Shown here in pieces: positions 13,337 through 23,114 of a stretch of DNA of 64,000 nt. Made by a program: the position numbers and the translations under genes. The notes under the pieces are model-generated. The model searched no databases. It had not been told where the DNA came from and saw only the letters and a list, made by a program, of their open reading frames with translations. The DNA comes from Citrus sinensis (taxonomy: Eukaryota; Streptophyta; Magnoliopsida; Sapindales; Rutaceae): contig NC_068561.1 of the NCBI RefSeq assembly GCF_022201045.2, positions 16,556,501 through 16,620,500 of the forward strand, written 5' to 3'. Each line of letters opens with the position of its first letter. The first letter of the stretch is position 1.

Positions 13337-13344
13337 TCTGCGCA

Positions 13345-14182
13345 TAGGGATGGCAAAACATCGGGTCTGGCTCGGGCTTGGCCAAACCCAACCGGACTCG
13401 ATTAACAAAGAATTAAAGCCCAACCCTAAAAAAGCCCTACCTATTTATAGTTAGGGTCGGGTCGGGCCAACATCGAGCCCGACCCTACCGAAACCATTTT
13501 CCACCCACAATTCAATGTTGAAAAATCAACTTCTTCATTACATATATAAGAATTCGAATGAGGCAATGAAACATCTACCATTTAACTAATAAATAATTTA
13601 TTTTTTTAAAACCATGATACACAAATATATATATCAAATATTTTCAATGCAATTAAATTAAAAACACATAATGCAATTAAATTAAAAATACACAATGTAA
13701 TTCCACAATCATTTTATCCATACACAATTCAATTTAACAACCCAACATAAAAAATAAAAAATAAAAAACTCATGTCTTATATAAATAAAAACACAATGCA
13801 ATTAAATTAAAAACACACAATGTAATTCCACAACCATTTTAGTCATACACAATTCAATTCAACAACTCAACCTAAAAAAAAAAAAAAAAACTCATGTCTT
13901 ATACAAATAAAAATACAATACAAATAAATTAAAAACACACAATGTGTAATGTTTGTGTGGATGTGTTGCGTGCGTGTGTTAACTTGTATTAGTTTTTTTT
14001 TTTTTAAATAGGGTCGGGTCGGGTCGAGTCCGCATTAAGCCCGACCCTGACCCTAAATTTATTTGGGCCTTAAAATCTTGGCCCTAACCCGACCCTAAAA
14101 TTAAAAATTCGGGCCAAAGCCCTAAAAATTAGGGTATGGTCAATCGAGCCAAAAATAGGGTCGGACTAAATTGCCAAGCCTA
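13345..14182. mobile_element. second non-autonomous hAT-type DNA transposon
   Basis: The left end TAGGGATGGCAA pairs with the right end TTGCCAAGCCTA (10 of 12 inverted). Perfect 8-bp duplications TCTGCGCA sit at 13337-13344 and 14183-14190. The 838-bp body has no transposase frame. Its subterminal regions carry repeated GGGTCGGG / CCCGACCC motifs, different from the CCCGC motifs of the 7555-8423 element, so the two are distinct families with similar tips. Confidence 0.92.
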
Positions 14183-14468
14183 TCTGCGCATGTGCATTGA
14201 GACTTATGGTGTATTTACTTCATGGAATGAGGAATGAGAATGAAATTCATGTTTACTTGACAAAATGTAATTTGAGAATGATAATAAAATGTGTGGGTCT
14301 CACACAATTTGGGAATAAGGAATATGAATCCCATTCCCATGGAGGGGTTGAGAATGAAAATGAAGGAATGAGAATGAAATATATGTTACTTTTGTATCCC
14401 TCTAATTTTTTCATATTTTCCAAATTACCCTCATTCAAATCACAATTAATTTTATTATTTTAAATGTC

Positions 14469-14470
<2 letters not shown>

Positions 14471-14517
<47 letters not shown>

Positions 14518-14518
14518 A
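14471..14518. repeat. (AAT/ATT)n microsatellite at the left virus junction
   Basis: AAT units turn into ATT units directly before the first viral bases. The matching ATT repeat resumes at about 22612 on the far side of the insertion. Confidence 0.85.
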
Positions 14519-15150
14519 CCCGATCAATGGAGAGACTAGTCTGCCTTAGGGATCAGATCTGACTTAGAACAGATCAATATCCCGCATGTTCTGGTTTCCA
14601 GCCGATATACCTTTGCTTTACCAAATATTGATTAGATTCTTTAAGCAAGCCTAGCAACAACATACATTTAAAGGCTCATAAATAGTACTAGATCTGGATC
14701 CCAGAAATAGCACTCTGAATGGATGGAGGGAGAAAAGAAAGATACAACTGAGGATAGAGATCAAGTCTCGTTGCCTCAGAGAAACGAAGCAGTTATATGG
14801 CATATCTGATACAGATCAGTCTGCAGATCATGCATAAAATTTAAATGACTGAAATTGAAATGCTTTAAAAATAAATTGCGAAAATTAAAGTGCAGAAATT
14901 TAAACATACAAAACTTTAAAATTACAAACTTTAAAAAGGAATTACAAATCTCACATTTGATTTGGTTGATCGGATGCTTGAAAATTATTACAGAAGATAT
15001 GGGAAATTAATCTGAAGATAAGGAACTAGTCTAAAGACAGAAAAATTTTCTTGGTGCCTTCGGATTCCTAATTCCCAGAGAAAGAGAGAAGAGAAAGAAA
15101 GAAAGGAAAATTAGAATTCTAAAAATCTGAGGAGTCTAAGTCTTCCCCTT

Positions 15151-15253
15151 GATTTAAATACACAGAAAGAGTTTCTCCACTGTAGCGAGTCTGTAGCTTC
15201 TCCACTATAGCGAAACTGTAGCTTCTTTACTGTAGCGAAACTGTAGCTTTGTA
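15151..15253 (-). promoter_or_regulatory. putative pararetroviral promoter with three direct repeats
   Basis: On the minus strand a TATA-like TATTTAAATC lies at about 15160-15151. Just upstream (15253-15178) are three imperfect copies of a roughly 25-bp unit centred on GCTACAGTTTCGCTACAG. Enhancer-like direct repeats directly before the TATA box, placed between the last open frame and the primer-binding site of the circular genome, are where a caulimovirid full-length-RNA promoter should be. Function is inferred from position only. Confidence 0.5.
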
Positions 15254-15392
15254 CCCAAGAATGTACATACGGATATGGTTAAGGTGAAGAGACATGTGCG
15301 CTCTCACTTGTGTCCAGGGAACCACCCGAAAATACATAAAGTAAATACAAGGAAAAATATAAATACTCTTTTTTTTTAAACTCAAACGATAA

Positions 15393-16822
15393 TTATTTAC
15401 AATGCTTTATCGGAGAGAAAATTCCGAAACAGTCGTTTTCATTTTCATCTCCAAGAGAAATAAATGGCTCTTCATCTTCTTCATCATCTTCAGAGGAGTC
15501 TGCCATTGAAGATCTTGATCTTGATGTGAGAAGATGCTCCATAAGTTTGAAATATTCTTCTTTAGTTTTGGCGCTGGCCAAAAGAGATTGGGCTTTAGAT
15601 TTTTTGGGTAAGAAAAGTTTGTTGGGCTTTGGCATTTTTAATGGTCGGGGGCAAGAGGCCTTTGGAACAAAGCCAATTTCTGATGAGGGTATCAGTTAAT
15701 TTGGTCTGTTCGTCAAATTTTGACCACTATTTTACTTTGAAAGTTCTTTGTATAAGGAGTTGGGTTTCTTGAGTATGAAATCTGAAATTCCACATCCATA
15801 CCCATGGAAGAAAGAAATTTGTACAGAAACAAAGAAAGGGGGGAAACCTTTTCTTGGATTCAGAAGGGATATAGTGGGCTTTGAAGAGGTTTAAACAATA
15901 GGGTGGCATTTGGAGTTAGAATTTGTGGCATTGGGCCAAAATAGTTCCACTATTGCTGGAACCAGTTTGGGAGGCTTTGAACGGTTATTTTTGAATTGAA
16001 GAAAAATAATCATGAATGAGATTTCTTTGGATTTTGTATGAAAAATGTGTTAAACCAGGCTTGTTGATAATCCCAATAGGAATAGGTCAAGCAATGTGGT
16101 AAACACATTTGAAAATTTGAAAGGAAGGTTTTGAAATTGTGGAGTTGATCACCCCACTGGTTTGGGCTCAAGACTTTTAAGATAGTAGCCGTAGAGTAGA
16201 CTGGCTCAGAGTAGGTTTCACTGAGAAAGAAATATTTGAATTTTACAGACTCAGTGGCTTCTAAAATACTTTGGTAATAAGACTGGGGTTTTGTTAAATC
16301 CAATGGTTTAAAAAACCATCCTTTGGGGAAAAACTTTGAAATAGCTTGAAAATAATCAGTATGGTAAAAACCATCTTCCATTGAAAGAATGTTTTGGAAA
16401 TGGGTTTTATCAAACCAATCGGAAGCTTTCTTTGAAGGTGTTGACTGGGAAAGAACAATTTGAGAGGATGAACTTTCACTAGAAACAACTACATTTTGAG
16501 AAGAGGGTTTTGAAATCTCTTTAGAAACAGATTTTTCAACATTTTCTTTAGGAGAAATTTGGCTTTGAGAAAAACTTTGTAAGGCGAGCATAAGCTCAAG
16601 GGATTTAGAAATGGATTTCATCTATTGATTTACCTGTTCATGAGAGGTAAGGGCTTTAGATTTTGATTCTTCATCTTCAATCATGTTAATCCATGATTTA
16701 ATTGGCATGGCTGATGAGAGTAGTTTTTCTTTAGGAGGAGAGGATTGAGGGTCTTTAGGAGGAGTCTGGGAGACAGGGTCTTTGAGAATCCATTTCCCCT
16801 CGTCTTTTTTCTTTGGCGGCAT
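15393..16822 (-). pseudogene. pararetroviral second open frame, function unknown, broken
   Basis: The frame opens at 16822 with a Lys-rich start (MPPKKK) directly after the RNase H region. It is stopped in frame at 16624-16622, restarts at 16621 and runs 203 codons to 16010. A last fragment (15635-15393, another frame) ends in an acidic Ser/Asp/Glu-rich segment. In all about 475 codons would be covered, with at least two stops and two frame changes. The 203-residue part is rich in Trp, Tyr and Phe. I do not recognise a domain. Florendoviruses have an ORF2 of unknown function at this place, and CaMV-type viruses have the P6 transactivator here, but I see no firm link to P6. Confidence 0.6.
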
Positions 16823-16989
16823 TATCTGTTTTGAAGAAATTTCCTAGTTAGAAAATCAGGGACAGAATTTGTATCACCTTTAATAAATTTAATGTTAAAG
16901 TCAAAAACACTTAAAATAGCTTGCCATCGTGCAAAAATCTGTTTTGAACATCTTTTTCTAAACACATATTTTGCAGCTTTGCAATCAAT

Positions 16990-18745
16990 TCTAAGTAAAA
17001 AATTTTTGATTTAGTAAATCACTTTGAAATTTAGAAATGCAGAGAACAATGGAAAGGATTTCCTTTTTAATAGTAGAATAGTTTCTTTGACATTCATTCT
17101 AGTGGGCAGAAACATATTGTACTATCTGTTCTTTATTATCTTCCTTTTGTTTTAAGATTCCTCCATATCCTAAATCTGATGCATCAGTTTCAACAATTTT
17201 AGGTAATGCCAGATTTGCAAGAAATAAACATGGAATGTTCTTAACAGAATGCTTTATTAATTTAACAGCTTTAGTATGTTCATCTGTCCAAGCAACATGA
17301 TTCTTTTTTAATCGATCATGCAATGGTTTAGACATCCTATTGATGTTAGGGCAGAAATCAAGAACATAATTCAAACTACCAAGGAATCTCTGCAATTGGG
17401 TTTTATCAAGAATTTTATCAGAAAATTTGTCAGCAAAAGCAAGAGATCTTTCAATAGGAGTTATGGTTCCTTTTGAAATATAGTGACCAAGGAACCAGAC
17501 TTTTGTTTGAAATAGTGAGACTTTAGAACTATAAATGGCTAAACCAGTCTTCCTAGTGGTAAGATAGAAGGTTTTTAAATGTTTGAAATGTTGATCAATT
17601 GTTTGAGAACAAATCAACACATCATCAATATAGACAATGCAAAACTCAGAAAAAGGATTATAAATATCATTCATGATTCTTTGAAATTCTGAGGGTGCAT
17701 TTTTTAAGCCAAATGGGATAACAATCCACTCATACTGCCCGAAAGGAACAGTAAAAGCAGTTTTGTAACGGTCTTTAGGGTGAATTTGAATTTGCCAAAA
17801 ACTAGATTTCATATCAAATTTAGAAAAAATGAAAGCAGAGCATAGTTTTTGGAGCAAATCTTTTTTATTAGGTATAGGATACCCAATCCATTTTAATGCT
17901 TTATTTAAGGGTTTGTAATTTATGACTAGTCTTGGTGATCCTCTTTCAATCTCAGAATTTTTATTAACATAAAAAGCAGCACAAGAACATGGAGATCTGG
18001 ATTTTACAATGAGTCCTTTGGACTCCAAATCTTTAATTTCATTTTTGCAGTGTTGTTCCAAGTCCATGTTCATTTGAATTGGACGGGCTTTAGTGGGTAT
18101 TTGTTTTTCATCAAAAGAATTTTCATAAGGCAAATCTACCAAATGTTGTTTTCTGTTCCAAAAAACAGATGGTAAATCAGCACATATTTGTTTTTCAATG
18201 AGGTCTTTAAAATCAGTGATTTTTCTTTGTATTAAGTTATTTTGTAATTGATTCTCAATTCTTTGTAGACTTAAATCCTTTTTTAAATAGAACAAGTTAT
18301 TTTGTTTTGATTTAAGAATGGCATTTAATTGGTTCTGGTAAACAGAACAAGCTTTAACAATATTTAAGTTTCTTGTTTTTGGTTTCTCAATAAAAGGGAA
18401 AATAAGTTTTTGGTTTTTTGCTTTAAAAGATATATCATCATAATTGACAGTATACGGGGTAATGAGGTTTATGAAAGGAGTTTCTAAAATGACAGTATGG
18501 TGTATGTCATTTGTAAAAAGGAAAGATGTTTTGAATTCAAAACCATTGTTATACACTGAGGCATCAACTTTAGATTTAATTTTCAATTTTGAATTATTAG
18601 TGGCAGAAAGTCTTTCATTTGTCTTTTCATGAAATTTTTTAGGAACAATATATTCTTTAATGCAATTTAAGTCGGCACCAGTGTCAAAAAGAGCAATGGT
18701 GTCGATTTCAAAATCTTTAGAAAAAATTAAAGTGATTTTAATCAA
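16990..18745 (-). pseudogene. pararetroviral protease - reverse transcriptase - RNase H region
   Basis: A 548-codon open frame (18745-17099) carries the aspartic protease motif DTGAD near residue 21. The reverse transcriptase has the catalytic YIDD box at about 17632-17621, and the first RNase H motif ETDASD lies near 17190. RT is of the gypsy/caulimovirid type and no integrase follows. The frame is cut by a TAG at 17101-17099 where homologous sequence would continue, and a frame change near 16990 separates the rest of RNase H. The start is not an authentic initiation codon, because the region belongs to a longer polyprotein. It is the best-preserved part of the virus. Confidence 0.88.
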
Positions 18746-20602
18746 AGTATTTTCTAGTGGTGATTTGTTTTAAAACAAATAGAAAATCATTGGGTACAAA
18801 TTCAATGTTTTCAAGGTTTTGTTCATTATCACCATCGGATTCAACTTCTTTATCAGAATTATCTTCTAATTGTTTTTGTAAGAGAAGTTGAATAGTTTCA
18901 GAATCATTCTTTTGTTTCTCTTTTAATTCTTTAATCTCAAGTTTGATTTCTTTAATCTCTCTTGGAAGATCTTGGATATTGGGGATCGTTTTCTTTATTT
19001 TCTTTTTTCCCAAAATTTCAGTGAGATCATAAGAATTCTTTTTAACAACTGGAGCTTTAGAAGTTTCTGCTTTATCAGAGTCTAGAGTTTTTAAAAGCTT
19101 ATCGAGGTATTCTTTTTGAAGATTAGGATCAGAAATATGTTTAACAAGTTCAAGAAAGATTCTTGGTCTTTAGTCAAAACATTGATTTTCTTTAAATAAG
19201 ATTCTGAAGTAGAATCAATATCCCTGGATACAGATGTATCTGAATCAATTAATTCATCAATCTGTAAAGGTTCACTATCTCCCGACATGGAAGACTCAGA
19301 GTCAGAAGACTTTATAAGTAAAGGGGCTATTTTAGAAAGAATTTCTTCATCAAGGCCTAGCTCATAGAGCTTTCTGTTCATTCTACAGAATTTTGCAGTG
19401 TGGCCTTTCATTCCACATTTGTAACATGTGGCTTCTTTGTAGTTAAAATGGGTCTTTGGTTTGGCTCTAAACTCTTTCTTTTTAGAGAAGTTGGGTTTCT
19501 TATAAGACCTCGAGGGTTTCTTATAAGAAAGTTTTCTAAAATCTTGAAAGGGTTTCTTATGGCTTTTTGATTTGTAGTGTTTTTTGTAAGGTCTCGAAGA
19601 ACACTTACCATTACAATCCTTGGAAGTAGAAGTTTTAAAGGGATCATAATTGAATTATTTACAGAAACTACCTAATTCTTGCTTAGATTTCCTAAGCTCC
19701 CATTTTAGTCGTTTCTGTAACTTCAAATCTTGACAAATCTTTAAACCTTCTTTGTTGACAAAACTGACAAGTTCACCATAGGTAAGCTCGTCATAAGGAA
19801 TACGGTTGTCATACAAAGCTTTAATGGAATTTCTAACTTTCTCTCCTAAAAGGGTAGGCAAACCTGCAAGGAATTTTTCCTTCTAAGTTATATGATTTGC
19901 ATCATCTCTAAGGAAGAGTCTGGTGAAGAAAGTGGTTTTATAGCTTTGGAATTCACTAAGTTTCCTACACCTGAGATTGTGTAGTAACTCAGCGTTCTTA
20001 TCTCTAAGGTGCGAAGGGTCAGCTATGAAATGAAGAGATATAGTCAAAATCAGGGTAGCAACTACATCCTGAATTGGACTATTGAATTCATCAAGAATGA
20101 GGGCTCCATTCTCATTGATTTGAATAGAATTTAGGACATCTAATTATTGCTGTTTCGTGAGAAAATGATCCCACCAACCTTTAAGTTGACCAGTAAATCC
20201 TGCGATGAGAATTTATGCTATGGCTCTATCAGAAGTTCCCGATTGAGTTTTGTAGGCATTAGCTGCCATGGTCATCTGCTGCAACAGTCCTATGATGTTA
20301 TATTCAGACATGCCATCAATATTCCACTCATAGACAGAAGATGCATTAAATCGCGATTGATTTAAAGCACTCGGTCTATTATCTATAGCTAGATTTGGTG
20401 GAGTCCTAATAGTAGGTAAGGTTAATTCCCGATGAATTTTGTTGGCTTTAGGAGTAGATGGTTCATCTTTAAATGCTTCTATATCTGAAGAGGCTATAGA
20501 AACATTGTCATGTTCTAGTACACTAATCTTGCTAGATTGAGCACTATCAGGGGCTATCTGGACCTTAGAAGAAGAAGAAGAAGAAGCTTCTATTCTATCT
20601 AA
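18738..20602 (-). pseudogene. pararetroviral coat-protein region with zinc knuckle, decayed
   Basis: The region continues the upstream polyprotein frame. It contains a CCHC knuckle of the form CX2CX4HX4C at about 19426-19385 (CYKCGMKGHTAKFC), preceded by a strongly basic Lys/Ser/Tyr stretch and followed by an acidic Ser/Asp/Glu-rich stretch, a typical layout for a caulimovirid capsid C-terminus. In-frame stops lie at 20215-20213, 20146-20144, 19885-19883 and 19657-19655. At least one frameshift follows near 19.1-19.2 kb, and another lies between the coiled-coil-like Lys/Glu-rich fragment (19013-18738) and the protease frame. Confidence 0.8.
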
Positions 20603-21730
20603 TTAGTCTCGAATGGCTTTAGCAAAATCTGATTTTGATTCTTGAACAAGCTTTTGGCTAGTTTTCGAAACCTGAAATTGTTTGAAAATAGGTTCCTTAA
20701 GCTTTTTGTCAAAATTCGATTTTGATGTAACAGGAGAAACAACTATGGTTGACTTTTGAAATTGGTTTTCTATCATAGTCAACTGTTTTCCTATTGTATT
20801 TAAGTTAGTATTACAGAAATTATTCTGTTGAATAATACTACTTAAATTTGCATCAGAATCATTTGGTTTAGGGATTTTGTAGGGTGAGGCTCTAATTTGA
20901 ACAGGAGGTTCACCGTGATCAACGGTTAAACTCCGAAGAGGCGGATGCTCAGATTCTATGGTTCTATCATTATCAGAAAGTTTCCACTCAGGGGTTTTCT
21001 TCCTAATAGTAATAGGATTTGACTCTTTAAAGGGATAAGAAATGTTGTTATTCGAAGAATATATCTCAAACCAATAAAAAAAAATATGAATTTTATGTGA
21101 ATTTACAAAATAATAATATGTTTCTTGGATTTCTTTTCTTTGGTTTAGAAAATGTTTGAAAAACCAAAGTCTTTTTTCTTTATTATTGTCTGAATAAAAA
21201 TCATTGTGGAGAAGAGTTGTATCCAGTTCAAAATCTTTTTCAATGACATTTATAACATTCTCTGTGACTGCAGAAAACGTAGGAGAAGTTGGAGGAGAAG
21301 GTTCATTCTCTTCCTTTCTTTGTACATGTTGACTACTAGTGTAGATTGGGTGAGGAACACTAGTGGCATAATCAACAGAATGTATAGAAGAACTAGGTAT
21401 ATCCGAAGTGGAAAACCTGGGTCGGCTTTGTACTTGTTGAAAAGGAAGATTTATTACGGAAGGAACTTTTATAAATTTTCTTTCTAATGAAGAAATGCTT
21501 GAGCAAGAATCTTTATCGGAGAATCTAGTTGAAGTAGATCTCCTAAAGGACAGTTTGACTTTACCATCAGAATACTGAGTCACATTTTGCAACTCTGTAT
21601 TTGGCTCAAGTTGTTTTGGAATCACTGGAGCAGTGGCTCCTTCCATAATCCATTCATCGGGAAGATTGACATCTTTCCATTGGATAAGTTTTGGAATAAC
21701 AATATTGGCTTTAGATAGGTCAGTCTGCAA
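20603..21730 (-). pseudogene. pararetroviral polyprotein segment between movement and coat domains
   Basis: This segment is 375 codons in the same reading frame as the movement domain, separated from it only by the stop at 21754-21752, so it was probably one polyprotein. The sequence is Ser/Pro/Thr-rich with low complexity and no recognised domain, and ends at a stop at 20605-20603. The ATG at 21730 is internal and unlikely to be a true start. Confidence 0.7.
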
Positions 21731-21751
21731 GAGAAGAGTTTCATCTCTTTT

Positions 21752-22396
21752 TTACTGGAATTTATGTTGCGTACTAAACGTAGAAATCATGGCTTTGTAC
21801 GAAATTTTATAAATTAGGGCTACTGGGATAGATCCCTCAATCATATCATAATTATGGGTTTTGATTTGTAAAATCATGCTTTTTAAAATGTTTTTGTCTT
21901 TTAAAGAAATTGTTATATTTGGATAACAATTGAATGAAATAGGACCTTTACATAGACTTGATTCTATACTACTTAGTAAAGAATCATCAAAAGAGATGAA
22001 TCGACCATCTCTTAGAACTGCAAAGATGGAAGTATTAAGACCTTCTTTAGTAAGGGGTTTTATGCCGACTTGTATCAAGCCGATGTTGACATAATTAAAA
22101 TTTTTGTCTTTTAATTTCTTTAAAGATTGTTCTGAAAACAAATGAATTGTTTCAAAAGGGTTTGAAAGTGTTATGTCACGTTCTTCAGTCTTTATAACAT
22201 AATCATTCTTTAAAAAATCAAGCTTTTTTGTTTTATAAATCATTTCTTTATTAACCTTTGGTAATTCCCAATTATCAATTGCTTTATTGAAGTCTTCGAT
22301 TACAAATTCTTCCGAATTAACAACATTCTTTGAATCACTAGTTCTTCCAGAGGAAGAGCTAGAGAAAGAGGATGCTCTACTGAGTAGAGAATCCAT
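21752..22396 (-). pseudogene. pararetroviral movement-protein domain (30K superfamily)
   Basis: A 214-codon frame is the first long frame after the primer-binding site. The middle part resembles the 30K movement-protein core of caulimovirids, with alternating beta-strand-like segments and a conserved IGLIQVGIKPL-type strand. Family members line plasmodesmata to allow cell-to-cell spread. It ends in a TAA that interrupts the longer polyprotein frame. A Ser-rich N-terminus precedes the domain. Assignment is by recognition without alignment. Confidence 0.75.
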
Positions 22397-22566
22397 GATG
22401 TTAAAACTAAAGTCTATATGGATGCCTACAGGTATGGTTTTACAGCCCTAAACGGACAATCTTATCCTAAAGCGGGACTTACTACCAGTAAAAATTCAGC
22501 ACACACACAGAAAACAATTTTAAACAATCACAAATTCTTTACAACTATATCACATACACTTCCCCT

Positions 22567-22580
22567 TGGCTCTGATACCA
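22567..22580 (-). other. Met-tRNA primer-binding site of the pararetrovirus
   Basis: On the minus strand it reads TGGTATCAGAGCCA, complementary to the 3' end of plant initiator Met-tRNA, which primes minus-strand DNA in Caulimoviridae. It defines the conventional origin of the viral map and lies about 170 bases before the first ATG of ORF1. Confidence 0.9.
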
Positions 22581-22611
22581 GAAGGAAAAAAAAAAATCAA
22601 AAGACTAGTCA

Positions 22612-22614
22612 TAA

Positions 22615-22658
<44 letters not shown>

Positions 22659-22920
22659 ATTTATTATTTTAGTTATTATTAATTATTGTTAATATTGTTT
22701 TTATTAATATTATCATTATTAACATTTATTATTATTATTATTAAATTTTATTAACTTTATTATTTTAGTTATTATTAATTATTTATTATTATTAAGTTTT
22801 ATTAACTTTATTATTTTAGTTATTATTATTTTTAATAATAATAATTATAGTAATAATAACAACAATAATGATAATATTGTTAATAATGATAAATTAATTA
22901 TTTTTATTAATTATTAATAC
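22612..22920. repeat. ATT-rich microsatellite block, right of the virus
   Basis: A (ATT)n array at about 22617-22660 is followed by degenerate ATT/AAT stretches to about 22920. It is the other half of the repeat into which the virus inserted and belongs to the MITE interior. Confidence 0.8.
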
Positions 22921-23114
22921 TATGTGTATTTTAGTAAATTGATTTTCATTCTCATTCCTCATTCCCATTTATTTTGTCAAGTAAACACATCAATGACATT
23001 CCAGCACATTACTATTCTCATTTATTTTTGCCAAGTAAACATTAAAATCTCATTCTCAGTCCAGCCCATTCCCATTCCACCTCATTCTTATTTTATGAAG
23101 TAAACACACCATTA

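Larger units (their letters stand above)
14519..22611 (-). mobile_element. endogenous pararetrovirus (Caulimoviridae, florendovirus/petuvirus-like), decayed
   Basis: About 8.1 kb, one genome length, is present, read on the minus strand. In reading order it holds a Met-tRNA primer-binding site (22580-22567), a movement-protein domain, a coat region with a zinc knuckle, an aspartic protease, reverse transcriptase and RNase H, a second smaller open frame, then a promoter-like region with repeats near 15.2 kb. A movement protein upstream of a protease-RT-RNase H order without integrase is typical of Caulimoviridae. One long polyprotein frame plus a roughly 475-codon second frame fits the florendovirus plan best, petuviruses next. 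Several in-frame stops and frameshifts show that it is inactive. Host flanks are MITE sequence. Genus placement is inferred without alignment. Confidence 0.88.
14207..23111. mobile_element. Harbinger-type MITE split by a viral insertion
   Basis: The left terminal repeat TGGTGTATTTACTTCAT (14207-14223) and the right terminal repeat ATGAAGTAAACACACCA (23095-23111) are inverse copies with one mismatch. TTA is duplicated just outside each (14204-14206, 23112-23114), which fits PIF/Harbinger elements. Both ends carry repeated GAATGAGAATG-type motifs in opposite orientation. Removing the virus (about 14519-22611) leaves a roughly 0.8-kb element with an internal (ATT)n microsatellite. The virus interrupts that microsatellite, so the MITE is the older insertion. 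Confidence 0.85.

Noticed and set aside
17099-22396. host gene encoding a retroviral-like protein
   Set aside because: Stops and frameshifts break the frame, and the primer-binding site and domain order are viral; there is no sign of domestication.
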